DNA of 64,000 bases from the NCBI GenBank assembly GCA_963702035.1, contig OY969700.1, positions 1,488,001 through 1,552,000 of the forward strand. The letters are read 5' to 3'. Position numbers and translations under genes: made by a program. Every line of letters starts with the position of its first letter. The first letter of the stretch is position 1. This document shows positions 32,061 through 39,611 of the stretch, one piece after another. Origin of the DNA: VRUE01 sp963702035. Its GTDB lineage: Bacteria; Actinomycetota; Thermoleophilia; Solirubrobacterales; 70-9. The notes beneath the pieces are model-generated. The model was not told where the DNA came from. It did no database searches and saw only the letters and a program-made list of their open reading frames with translations.

Positions 32061-33573
32061 TCCCACGATGACGACCAAAGCGCAGGAGACCGCATCGCGC
32101 ATGGCCTCGCCGGCGCAGCCGCCGGGACCGCGGCCGCGCGGCGGCAGGACCGAGCGGGCGACGCGTCTGGGGTTGACCGGGCCCAGCGGGGCGCGGCGGC
32201 GCGGCTCGCTGCTGCGGCGGATGCTCGCCACCGGCGACTGGCTGACGATGGTCGCGACGCTCTGCATCGTCACCGCGGCGAGCCCGCAGACCGACATCGG
32301 CACGCTCTTCTGGGCGACGATGTTCAGCCCGGTCTGGATCCTGGTGCTGAAGCTGCACGGCCTCTACGACAACGACCACCGCCGCATCCGCCACAGCACC
32401 CTCGACGAGATCTCCAGCCTGATCTCGGCGGCCGCCCTGGGCACGCTGGCGCTGGACGGGTTGCTGGCGCTGAGCCCGGTCGGGCCGTTGCCACCGGCCA
32501 GCGCGATCGCCGTCGGCCTCGGCGCCCTCGCCGGCGCCTTCGCCTCGCGCGCCATCCTGCGCTTCTTCTGGCACCGCCTCGCCGGGGCCGCGACCGGGAT
32601 CGTGATCGGGCCTGCGGCGGCGGTCGCGGTGGTCGCGCGGCGGGTCGCCACCCATCCCGAGACCCGCCTGCACCTGGTCGGCTACCTGGCCCCTCGCGGC
32701 GAGGACGACGAGCGGGCCGCCGGCAGCCTGCCGCGGCTCGGCACGATCGCCGACGTCTCTCGGGTCGCCGACGACGAGCAGGTCGAGCGGGTGATCGTGA
32801 CCGAGCAGGAGATGAGCGAGGCGGCGGCGGAGCGGCTGATCGAGCAGTGCAAGGCGGCCGGCCTGGCGCTCACCTTCCTGCCCCAGCACTTCGGCCTGCT
32901 CGGCCCCGGGATCGAGCTGAACCGGCTCGCCGAGCTGCCCGTGCTCGACTTCCGCTTCTCCGACCCGCCGCGCTCGAGCGAAGCGCTGAAGCGGATCATG
33001 GACGTGACGATCAGCGGCTTCATGCTGGTGCTCCTCTCCCCCGTGCTGCTAATCAGCGCCTTGCTGATCCTGCTCGACTCCGGCCGCCCGGTCCTCTTCC
33101 GCCAGAAGCGGGCCGGCAAGGACGGCAAGCCCTTCACCGTCCTCAAGTTCCGCACGATGGTGCCGGGGGCCGAGGAGCAGCTGGGCGAACTGGTCGACCT
33201 CGAGAAGCTCAAGGAGCCCGCCTTCAAGATCGCCGACGATCCCCGCGTCACCCGCGCCGGCCGCATGCTGCGCCGCTTCAGCCTCGACGAGCTGCCGCAG
33301 TTCGTCAACGTCCTGCGCGGCGACATGTCGCTGGTCGGGCCGCGGCCCGAGGAGGAAGCGGTGGTAGCCCTCTATGACGAGCGCCAGCGGATCCGCCTCG
33401 CGGTCAAGCCGGGGATGACGGGGCCGATGCAGGTCTACGGCCGCGCCGACCTGACCTTCGAGGAGCGGCTGGCGATGGAGCGCGACTACCTCGACAACAT
33501 CTCGGTCGCCGGCGACCTGGCGATCCTCTTGCGCACCCCCGCCGCGATCGTGCGCGGCGAGGGGTCGCACTAG
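32053..33573 (+). CDS. polyprenyl-phosphate sugar phosphotransferase (WcaJ/WbaP-like initiating enzyme)
   Basis: The protein is 506 aa from GTG 32053, overlapping the preceding stop; ATG 32068 is an alternative. N-terminal TM helices (60-165) precede a Rossmann-like CoA-binding domain (180-290). The C-terminal bacterial sugar transferase domain (from about 313) opens KRIMDVTISGFMLVLLSPVL and continues KAGKDGKPFTVLKFRTMVPGA. It carries FSLDELPQFVNVLRGDMSLVGPRPE with the catalytic DE dyad, and KPGMTGPMQV. This enzyme loads the first sugar-1-phosphate onto undecaprenyl phosphate, starting glycan synthesis on the cytoplasmic face. It pairs with the ligase-like gene upstream. Part of its 3' end is repeated at 34349-34400. 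Confidence 0.95.
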   Translation: MGDPTMTTKAQETASRMASPAQPPGPRPRGGRTERATRLGLTGPSGARRRGSLLRRMLATGDWLTMVATLCIVTAASPQTDIGTLFWATMFSPVWILVLKLHGLYDNDHRRIRHSTLDEISSLISAAALGTLALDGLLALSPVGPLPPASAIAVGLGALAGAFASRAILRFFWHRLAGAATGIVIGPAAAVAVVARRVATHPETRLHLVGYLAPRGEDDERAAGSLPRLGTIADVSRVADDEQVERVIVTEQEMSEAAAERLIEQCKAAGLALTFLPQHFGLLGPGIELNRLAELPVLDFRFSDPPRSSEALKRIMDVTISGFMLVLLSPVLLISALLILLDSGRPVLFRQKRAGKDGKPFTVLKFRTMVPGAEEQLGELVDLEKLKEPAFKIADDPRVTRAGRMLRRFSLDELPQFVNVLRGDMSLVGPRPEEEAVVALYDERQRIRLAVKPGMTGPMQVYGRADLTFEERLAMERDYLDNISVAGDLAILLRTPAAIVRGEGSH

Positions 33574-33624
33574 GCCCCCTAAATCCAAAAGCAATTTTTG
33601 AAATAGGTAGCCTTTTTCCAAAGC

Positions 33625-33861
33625 ATGTTGCACGTCTGGCGCACGCGCAGATCGGGGGAGATCGACTTCGTCTGCGGCACCCACGACAATCTGGCCGCCG
33701 TCGAGGTCAAGTACCAGTCGAATCCGGATCGGCGGACGGCGGCCGGAATCGCGCGCGCGTTCCCGGGCCGGCCGGCTGCCCTGGTGACCATCGACAGCCT
33801 CGAGCAGCGCGCCGACGCGGACCTGATCCCAGCCCACCTGTTCCTCTGGGCGCTGGGCTGA
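33625..33861 (+). pseudogene. C-terminal remnant of a DUF4143 AAA ATPase gene
   Basis: The 78 residues LHVWRTRRSGEIDFVCGTHD and then VEVKYQ, followed by SLEQRADADLIPAHLF, match only the C-terminal nuclease-like end of DUF4143 ATPases (WRTxxGxEVDFV, then AVEVK). The AAA domain is absent. The upstream 50 nt are AT-rich with no promoter or start that makes sense. An intact member of the same broad family lies at 50129-51289, though residue-level similarity between the two is limited. Confidence 0.65.
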
Positions 33862-33903
33862 CGACGGCCATTCCCATTGCGATTGCGAGATCGGTGCCTG
33901 AGG

Positions 33904-34194
33904 TTAAAGCTGAGTCGCGATCAGGCCAATCAGCGCGGCGAGCATCATCCCGCAGAACTGAACCATCAGCCGATGAATACGTTCGAAGCGCTCGTCAACG
34001 CGTTCGAAGCGCTCGTCGATACGGTCGAAGCGGGCATCGACGCGATCGAAGCCGGCTCTCGTCTCCCGTCGCTGCTCGCGCAGCTCGGCATCGACGCGCT
34101 TGAAGCCCCTCTCCATCTGATCGCCCAGGTCGTCAACCTTGGCGCTGAGGGAGTCCAGCCTGTCGTCGCTCCGGTTCTCAAGCATCACAGGCAT
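33904..34194 (-). CDS. small coiled-coil protein with C-terminal TM helix (family member 1)
   Basis: The protein is 96 aa, ATG at 34194 with Shine-Dalgarno-like ACGGTG 6-8 nt upstream. It opens MPVMLENRSDDRLDSLSAKV. Heptads such as GFKRVDAELREQRRETRAGF and RFDRIDE/RFERVDE follow, encoded by three near-identical 21-bp units (about 33979-34050). A hydrophobic helix (MVQFCGMMLAALIGLIATQL) ends it. Two relatives lie at 49296-49583 and 49678-50004, with almost the same leader sequence. The layout resembles small coiled-coil membrane-tethered proteins; function is unknown. Confidence 0.75.
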   Translation of the reverse strand: MPVMLENRSDDRLDSLSAKVDDLGDQMERGFKRVDAELREQRRETRAGFDRVDARFDRIDERFERVDERFERIHRLMVQFCGMMLAALIGLIATQL

Positions 34195-34348
34195 GATTGC
34201 ACCGTAAAGGTTTCGGCGGCGGCTGGGCCATGCTTCGCGGTGGTGAGGTTGCCCACAGGCATCGCAGAACCCAAGGCCGCGACACGCCAAACTCTCCCCC
34301 CTCCGGGACGAAAGGCCCGAGGGACAGCCCGCAACGTCCGCGTTTTTC

Positions 34349-34400
34349 GCCGGCGACCTGGCGATCCTGCTCCGCACCCCCGCCGCGATCGTGCGCGGCG
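34349..34400 (+). repeat. partial duplicate of the sugar-transferase 3' end
   Basis: It is about 94% identical (49 of 52 bases by eye) to 33508-33559, which encodes AGDLAILLRTPAAIVRG at the end of the initiating sugar transferase. Here it is followed by unrelated sequence and encodes no gene. Either it is a remnant of a second sugar-transferase gene or a recombination scar. Confidence 0.85.
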
Positions 34401-34499
34401 GGCGGAAACGACCCCGCTCTCTCGGACCTTCTGTAAGCACGCCATTGCATCTCGTGCATTCGCGGAATACGCCGTGTGCAAACGCGGAATGCGGGTGGC

Positions 34500-34589
34500 T
34501 CAGCCGCGCAAGACCCGCGCCCAGGGCATCTCCTCGGGCGGGGTCACGGCGGCGTCGTCCGGCGGATCGAAGATCGCGCCAAGGATGCC
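34500..34589 (-). pseudogene. C-terminal scrap of a glycosyltransferase related to the 42006-45128 gene
   Basis: The minus strand reads GILGAIFDPPDDAA, then VTPPEEMPWARVLRG and stop. The first ten residues equal the GILGAIFDPPSG end of the large glycosyltransferase at 42006-45128. Upstream of GIL the frame has no further similarity, so only the last 30 codons remain. Confidence 0.75.
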
Positions 34590-34751
34590 TCTCGCTTGAG
34601 TGCTCAGTCGGGTGTCCGCGCGCAGGGCTCCGTCCCCCGCGCGCGCAAGCGATAGAAAAATCTACAACTCGACACGCGTGGGGGTCCAGAATGCCGCGTC
34701 CCTCAGCGACGGTATGATCATTTTTCTGGCGGCAGGTAGGCAAAAAGCTAG

Positions 34752-35807
34752 ATGTCGAACGTGCTAAGCGACGCCCCTCCTCCAACGTTCAGCTTCGTAT
34801 TGCCGGTCCACAACGAGGCAGAGAACTTGGGGGAGCTTCAGCGTCGGCTTGGGGCTGTGATCGACGAGCTCCGCGAGCCGTGCGAGGTGATCCTCGTCGA
34901 TGATGGCTCGTTCGACGACAGCCTCCGGATCATGCGTGAGATCCGCAGCCAGGATGAGCGATTCAAGCTGCTTGCCCTGTCGCGGAACTTCGGCCATCAA
35001 GCGGCGATCACCGCAGGCCTGGACCTCGCTCGGGGAGAAGCCGTCGTGGTGATGGACTCTGATCTTCAACATCCACCTGAGGTTGTGCCGCAGATGATCT
35101 CTCACTGGCGCGACGGATTCGAGATCGTCAATGCGGCGCGTGTGGATCGCAGTGGCGAGAGCCCTTTCAAGCGCCTATCCGCTCGGGGCTTCTATTGGCT
35201 CCTTTGCCGCGTTTCCCAGACCGAGATGACTCCCAACGTGGGAGACTTCCGCCTCATCGATCGCAAGGCGCTGAACGCATTCCGGTCGATGCGCGAGAAC
35301 AGCCGATACCTACGCGGCATGTTCAGCTGGATTGGCTTTAACCAAACCTCGGTCCCGTACGACTACCACGACAGGCATGCCGGAAAGCCGAAGTACACTT
35401 TCCGACGCATGCTCAGGCTCGGTGTCAACGGAATTGTGAGCTTCTCTCATGTACCATTGGAAATTGCGCTGCACATCGGCTTCCTCGTGGCGACGCTATC
35501 CTTCCTGGCGGGGGTGGGCGACGTAATTGCCAAACTGACCGTCGCCGACACTGTGCCCGGATGGTTGTCGATAGCGATTATGGTTTCTTTCCTGGGAGGC
35601 ATGCAGCTACTAATCCTAGGCGTAATTGGCACTTATATGGGTCGCGTGTACGATGAGGTCAAGAATCGCCCCCTATACGTCGTAAGCCATCTTGAGGGCA
35701 TTGATGTACCAAGCCTGGACCTGGGCGTTGCAAATGTAGCGCCCAGAAGCCATGAACTACCTTCGCCAGCCCCTCGCGACAACGCGCACACTAACCCCAG
35801 CAATTAG
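34752..35807 (+). CDS. GT2 polyprenyl-phosphate glycosyltransferase (GtrB/DPM1-like)
   Basis: The protein is 351 aa. GT-A domain: FVLPVHNEAENLGELQRRL, VILVDDGSFDDS, LSRNFGHQAAITAGLDLARG and VVMDSDLQHPPE (the DxD). VGDFRLIDRKALN and YRKHAGKPKYTFR-like DRHAGKPKYTFRRML follow, as in DPM1/GtrB. Two C-terminal TM helices (about 235-300) anchor it. Such enzymes make polyprenyl-phosphate-hexose, the donor for GT-C transferases and for side-branch addition outside the membrane. The membrane protein at 36717-38348, two genes on, could be its GT-C-like partner. Base composition is lower in GC than the flanks. Confidence 0.92.
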   Translation: MSNVLSDAPPPTFSFVLPVHNEAENLGELQRRLGAVIDELREPCEVILVDDGSFDDSLRIMREIRSQDERFKLLALSRNFGHQAAITAGLDLARGEAVVVMDSDLQHPPEVVPQMISHWRDGFEIVNAARVDRSGESPFKRLSARGFYWLLCRVSQTEMTPNVGDFRLIDRKALNAFRSMRENSRYLRGMFSWIGFNQTSVPYDYHDRHAGKPKYTFRRMLRLGVNGIVSFSHVPLEIALHIGFLVATLSFLAGVGDVIAKLTVADTVPGWLSIAIMVSFLGGMQLLILGVIGTYMGRVYDEVKNRPLYVVSHLEGIDVPSLDLGVANVAPRSHELPSPAPRDNAHTNPSN

Positions 35808-35811
35808 TGCC

Positions 35812-36720
35812 ATGCAATGCAATTTATGCGATGCACCGATTCCGGGTGACCAACCACCGAAATGGCGCAAGGACGGCTACGAGATTGTCGCGTGCCGGTC
35901 GTGCGGACTGCTTTTCCGGCGCGAGCTACCCAGCGCTCAAGACCTGCTGTCGATCTACGCCAGTGACTACTTCGGGAATCACGGCAATGGCGACGCTACT
36001 GGCTACTCCGATTACCTGAGCGATGCGCGAGAGCATCGACTCACTGCTCGCCGACGGCTGACCCAGCTGGGTGATGCGACCGACCCGGGACGTCTTCTCG
36101 ACGTGGGCACCGCCGCCGGCTTCTTCATGGCCGAGGCTCGCTCGGCGGGTTGGGAGGTTCAGGGCATCGACATCTCGCCGGATATGAGCGCCTGGGGTAG
36201 GAAGCAGCTCGACCTAGATATAGCCAATGGCCTCTTTCAAACTACAGACTACCCAGCGGCTTCTTTCGACGCGGTGACGATGTGGGACTACATCGAGCAT
36301 TCAATCGACCCCGCAGCCGACTTTGAAAAAGCTGCTCATGTGCTTCGACCCGGCGGGACTCTTATGCTATCGACTGGAGATGCCGCCTCTCCCGTTGCTC
36401 GCTTATCCGGCCGCCGCTGGCATCTGCTGACCCCGCGGCATCATAATTTTTTCTTCACGGTCAACACCCTCACTCGGTATCTGGACAGCAGCTTCGAGCT
36501 CACTTCCGTCAGCCACCCCAGTGCTCACTACTCCCTTCGCTACATGGCGCACAAGCTCGGCACCATGGCGCCGCGCAGCACCATGGTGCGCCGGTTGGCC
36601 GACTGGTTCGCTGACCGTCCACTCGGTGAGCAGTCGGTCCGATTCAATCTCGGGGACATAGTCACCCTCGTCGGACGCCGCAAGGATAACCACCCAGCCA
36701 AGGCACCAGTTACTCGATGA
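35812..36720 (+). CDS. class I SAM methyltransferase with N-terminal zinc ribbon
   Basis: The protein is 302 aa from the ATG at 35812; the longer frame start at 35752 overlaps the preceding gene and is rejected. Residues 1-40 hold CNLC ... CRSC (a four-Cys zinc ribbon typical of sugar C-methyltransferase-like enzymes). Then LLDVGTAAGFFMAEARSAGWEVQGIDIS is motif I and FDAVTMWDYIEHSIDP motif II. The last 80 residues carry HHNFFFTVNTLTRYL, common in methyltransferases acting on glycans or lipids. It lies 4 nt after the GT2 gene and overlaps the next gene by 4 nt, so the three are an operon. Confidence 0.9.
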   Translation: MQCNLCDAPIPGDQPPKWRKDGYEIVACRSCGLLFRRELPSAQDLLSIYASDYFGNHGNGDATGYSDYLSDAREHRLTARRRLTQLGDATDPGRLLDVGTAAGFFMAEARSAGWEVQGIDISPDMSAWGRKQLDLDIANGLFQTTDYPAASFDAVTMWDYIEHSIDPAADFEKAAHVLRPGGTLMLSTGDAASPVARLSGRRWHLLTPRHHNFFFTVNTLTRYLDSSFELTSVSHPSAHYSLRYMAHKLGTMAPRSTMVRRLADWFADRPLGEQSVRFNLGDIVTLVGRRKDNHPAKAPVTR

Positions 36721-38348
36721 GGGTCACTGGCTCGATGAAGAATCCTTGGCTGCAGGCCGGAGTAGTCGCGGTAGCTCTTGCTGTGGTCGCCGCAGCCGCC
36801 TACGGTCCACACGCAGTGCACGGCGGCTTCCTCTCGGACTCGTGGGCAATCAGGGCGCTTTACGTATTTTCTGCCCACACTCACGGCTTTGGCGGCGTAG
36901 TCAACAGCTTCCTCACCGAACTAAACCAGGCAAAGCGCCCACTTGCCGCCGTCTACCTGGTTGCATTGAACGCGGTCTTCGGGCCTCATACGGGGTTCTG
37001 GTTTGCCTGGCTTGGAGCAACCGGGGCTTTGTTGTCGTTGAGTCTCTACTTACTGCTGCGTAAGCTCGGGGTAGCGTTTTTCGACGCAGGAGTAATCGCG
37101 GTCCTGGTCCTGATCTTTCCAGCGACCAACTCCCTGCACTTCTGGTCGGCGACGGCCCATATCCCCGCCGCCCTGAGCCTCGCCGCTTTCGGCTTCCTAT
37201 TGGCACTGATGGCCTTCGATGCTCCCCAGACGCCTCGTAGTATCGCCCTTCATTGCGCATCACTGGCAGCATTCGTGATGAGCATTCTCCTCTACGAGGC
37301 AGCGCTGCCGTTGATGCTCTCGTCAGTAGCGCTCTATCGCCTCCACGTCCCATGGAGGAATGCCGTGCCCCGCTGGGTGGTCAACTGTGTGGTCTTGATA
37401 CCACTGATGCTGTTGGTGACCCTTGCCTCGTCTGCTGGCCATGAGGAAACGGAAGCAGGCGCATGGGCTCATGCGCAGGTTATTTTCGAATCGGCCAGGG
37501 CATTATTTACCACTGTCGTACTACCCTTTGGCAGTATCAGTTGGTACATCGTCGGCCTGGTTGCACTAGTTCCAGCCGCCGCCATTCTGGTCTATGTCTG
37601 GCTTCCATCCACCGACTCCAGCCGCGCAGAGCTGCGTCGCTGGCTGGTGACGCTGGCAGCGGGGGGTGTGGTTATCGCGTTTGGATATGCCATCTACGTT
37701 CCGGGGACCGACTATTACAACCCACTCGCGCCGGGCGTCGGAGATCGTGTCAATGCACTTGCAAGCGTCGGTTGGGTGCTTATCCTCTACTCGGTCGTAA
37801 TGCTGGCGACCACCCTCGCATTCCGCAGTCTGCCGAGGGCACGTTTACTGAGTTCCCTGGGTGCAGCCGTCGCCTGCGCCCTCATCGCTGTCGGCTGGCT
37901 GAGGACCGTAGATGCGTACTCGAATTACTTCACCAACGCCTACTTCGAAGACACTCGTGTCCTCGCGGTCATTCATGATGTCATCCCTCATCCACGACGG
38001 GAAAGCATGATTTGGACCTTCGGCCAGCCAGTGGAGGTTACGCCCGGCGTGCCGGTCTTCGGGAATACCTGGGATATGACGGGGAGTGTGCAACTGGAGT
38101 TCAACGACCCATCGCTGACCAGCGTCGTTGCGGAACAGGAGACCACCTTCAGCTGCAGGCGCGACGCCGTTCTACCCAGCGGGAACTACGCCATAGACGG
38201 GGCTCCCGATCCGGCTTGGGCATCGCCCTACGGACGCACCTACTTCGTCAACACGGTCTCTGGCCAAATGGAGTTGGTCCGCACTCAACGGCAGTGCCGC
38301 CAGGCGGCGAAGAGCTTCACTCGCTCACCGCCCCTGCCCGGTGGCTGA
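36717..38348 (+). CDS. polytopic membrane protein, GT-C glycosyltransferase-like
   Basis: The protein is 543 aa and starts at an ATG overlapping the previous stop. It has about 11 hydrophobic helices between residues 8 and 400, then a soluble C-terminal domain of about 130 residues with three Cys. An early extracytoplasmic loop has HGGFLSDSWAIRALY, comparable with the FILDDWTYILYRREF loop in the gene at 62719-64000, and both resemble the catalytic-Asp loop of GT-C enzymes. The fold is inferred. With a GtrB-like enzyme upstream, it may transfer a polyprenyl-linked hexose outside the cell. The operon is lower in GC than the surroundings. Confidence 0.7.
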   Translation: MRVTGSMKNPWLQAGVVAVALAVVAAAAYGPHAVHGGFLSDSWAIRALYVFSAHTHGFGGVVNSFLTELNQAKRPLAAVYLVALNAVFGPHTGFWFAWLGATGALLSLSLYLLLRKLGVAFFDAGVIAVLVLIFPATNSLHFWSATAHIPAALSLAAFGFLLALMAFDAPQTPRSIALHCASLAAFVMSILLYEAALPLMLSSVALYRLHVPWRNAVPRWVVNCVVLIPLMLLVTLASSAGHEETEAGAWAHAQVIFESARALFTTVVLPFGSISWYIVGLVALVPAAAILVYVWLPSTDSSRAELRRWLVTLAAGGVVIAFGYAIYVPGTDYYNPLAPGVGDRVNALASVGWVLILYSVVMLATTLAFRSLPRARLLSSLGAAVACALIAVGWLRTVDAYSNYFTNAYFEDTRVLAVIHDVIPHPRRESMIWTFGQPVEVTPGVPVFGNTWDMTGSVQLEFNDPSLTSVVAEQETTFSCRRDAVLPSGNYAIDGAPDPAWASPYGRTYFVNTVSGQMELVRTQRQCRQAAKSFTRSPPLPGG

Positions 38349-38426
38349 TTCACAGCGGAACCGCGGCTGAACCTTGTCCTGCGGTACCCGCCACACCTGC
38401 ATGGATGACCGCTACGCTTCGCAATC

Positions 38427-39605
38427 ATGGCTGTTCCCGCCACAGTCGTTGTCCACCTCGCAGGCAACCCCGAGGAAGCTGCTAGCTGCCTTCGGTCTGT
38501 CTCGGCTCTGTACCCAACGCCTGAGCACGAGACGATTATCGTCGATGACGCGACGGTGGGACTTGTCGATGTGCTCGATGACTTCCCAGGCAACACCAGC
38601 CTGATCCGCAACGACAACCGTGAGGGACTTGTGAACTGCGCGAGGCGTGCGGCCGCACAGGCGAAAGGCAACATCGTCGTACTGCTCAGCGGTACAGCAG
38701 AGCTCGATTCGCCGGCACTCGGCCCGCTTGTCGCGGCCCTCGACGACCCACAGGTCGCCGCCGCCGCGGCGAGCCTGCCGCTGCAACCCGACAGCCATCC
38801 GGTCTGCACGCACGCGCTGGCCCTGAGGAGAAGAGACGTGCTGGGTCTCCGCGCAACCGGAGCGGCGGCCGGGTCCGAGCTGGCGGCGATATGCATGGAG
38901 CTCGCCTCGAACGGCCGCAAGGTAGTGACCGTCGCGGGCAGCGTCGCTCGCCCGGCGCGACCGAGAGACTCCTTGACCCGGGCTGCCCTTGGAGCCTCGC
39001 CGGAGGTAACGGTAGTGATTCCCACCCTTGACGCCGCATCCGAGCGCGTCGGCAGATGCGTACGCGCAGTGCAGACCCGAACCGAGGTGCCGCACCAGAT
39101 CGTCCTGGTCAACAACGGAGCGCCACCGCAGGGATTCACCGCTCCGGTCAATGCGGGGCTGCGGGCCGTCGAAACCCCCTACGCGGTCGTGATGAACGAC
39201 GACGTGGAGCCGCAATCCGGATGGTGGCCACCGCTGAAGGAGGCTCTCGACCATGGCGCCGCCGTCACCTTTCCCCTGACCGAGGGAACCTGGTTCCGCA
39301 CCGACTTTTCGGCGTGGTGCTTCGCCCTCAGCCGGGCCACCCTGGACGAGATGTCACACGCCCCCGGCGAGTTCTTCGACCCCGCGTTCCGCGTCTGGTA
39401 TCAAGACACCGACCTGCTCACCCGCCTTCGCGCCATCGACCGTCCGCCGCAGCTCGTCCGCGGCTCGCGCGTTCGCCACGGCCTCTCGAAGACGGTGGAG
39501 AGCGATGACCCCGAGCTGCGTGCCTGGGTCAACAACGCGATTGCGGAGGATCGAGCGGCTTTCGAGTTGAAGCATCCTTCGGCTGCCGCCCCGGCCGACG
39601 CTTAG
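38427..39605 (+). CDS. GT2 family glycosyltransferase with two GT-A-like halves
   Basis: The protein is 392 aa. The first half (1-170) starts MAVPATVVVHLAGNPEEAASCLRSV and has IIVDDATVGL and VLLSGTAELD; it looks like a GT-A fold without DxD. The second half (about 190-360) has VVIPTLDAASERVGRCVRAV, IVLVNNGAPP, YAVVMNDDVEP (DxD-like NDD) and WYQDTDLLTRLRAI. Two-domain GT2 proteins of this kind extend rhamnan or galactan chains. The first domain is probably degenerate. It is convergent with the large minus-strand glycosyltransferase that follows. Confidence 0.85.
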   Translation: MAVPATVVVHLAGNPEEAASCLRSVSALYPTPEHETIIVDDATVGLVDVLDDFPGNTSLIRNDNREGLVNCARRAAAQAKGNIVVLLSGTAELDSPALGPLVAALDDPQVAAAAASLPLQPDSHPVCTHALALRRRDVLGLRATGAAAGSELAAICMELASNGRKVVTVAGSVARPARPRDSLTRAALGASPEVTVVIPTLDAASERVGRCVRAVQTRTEVPHQIVLVNNGAPPQGFTAPVNAGLRAVETPYAVVMNDDVEPQSGWWPPLKEALDHGAAVTFPLTEGTWFRTDFSAWCFALSRATLDEMSHAPGEFFDPAFRVWYQDTDLLTRLRAIDRPPQLVRGSRVRHGLSKTVESDDPELRAWVNNAIAEDRAAFELKHPSAAAPADA

Positions 39606-39611
39606 GCCGGA

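Larger units (their letters stand above)
34195..34751. other. gene-free junction with remnants (left edge of the glycosyltransferase island)
   Basis: No convincing intact gene is found in these 557 bp. It contains a 52-bp partial copy of the 3' end of the initiating sugar-transferase gene (34349-34400) and a 90-bp minus-strand scrap of a glycosyltransferase C-terminus (34500-34589). The last 100 bp before 34752 are AT-richer and probably hold the promoter of the following GT2 gene. Confidence 0.7.
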
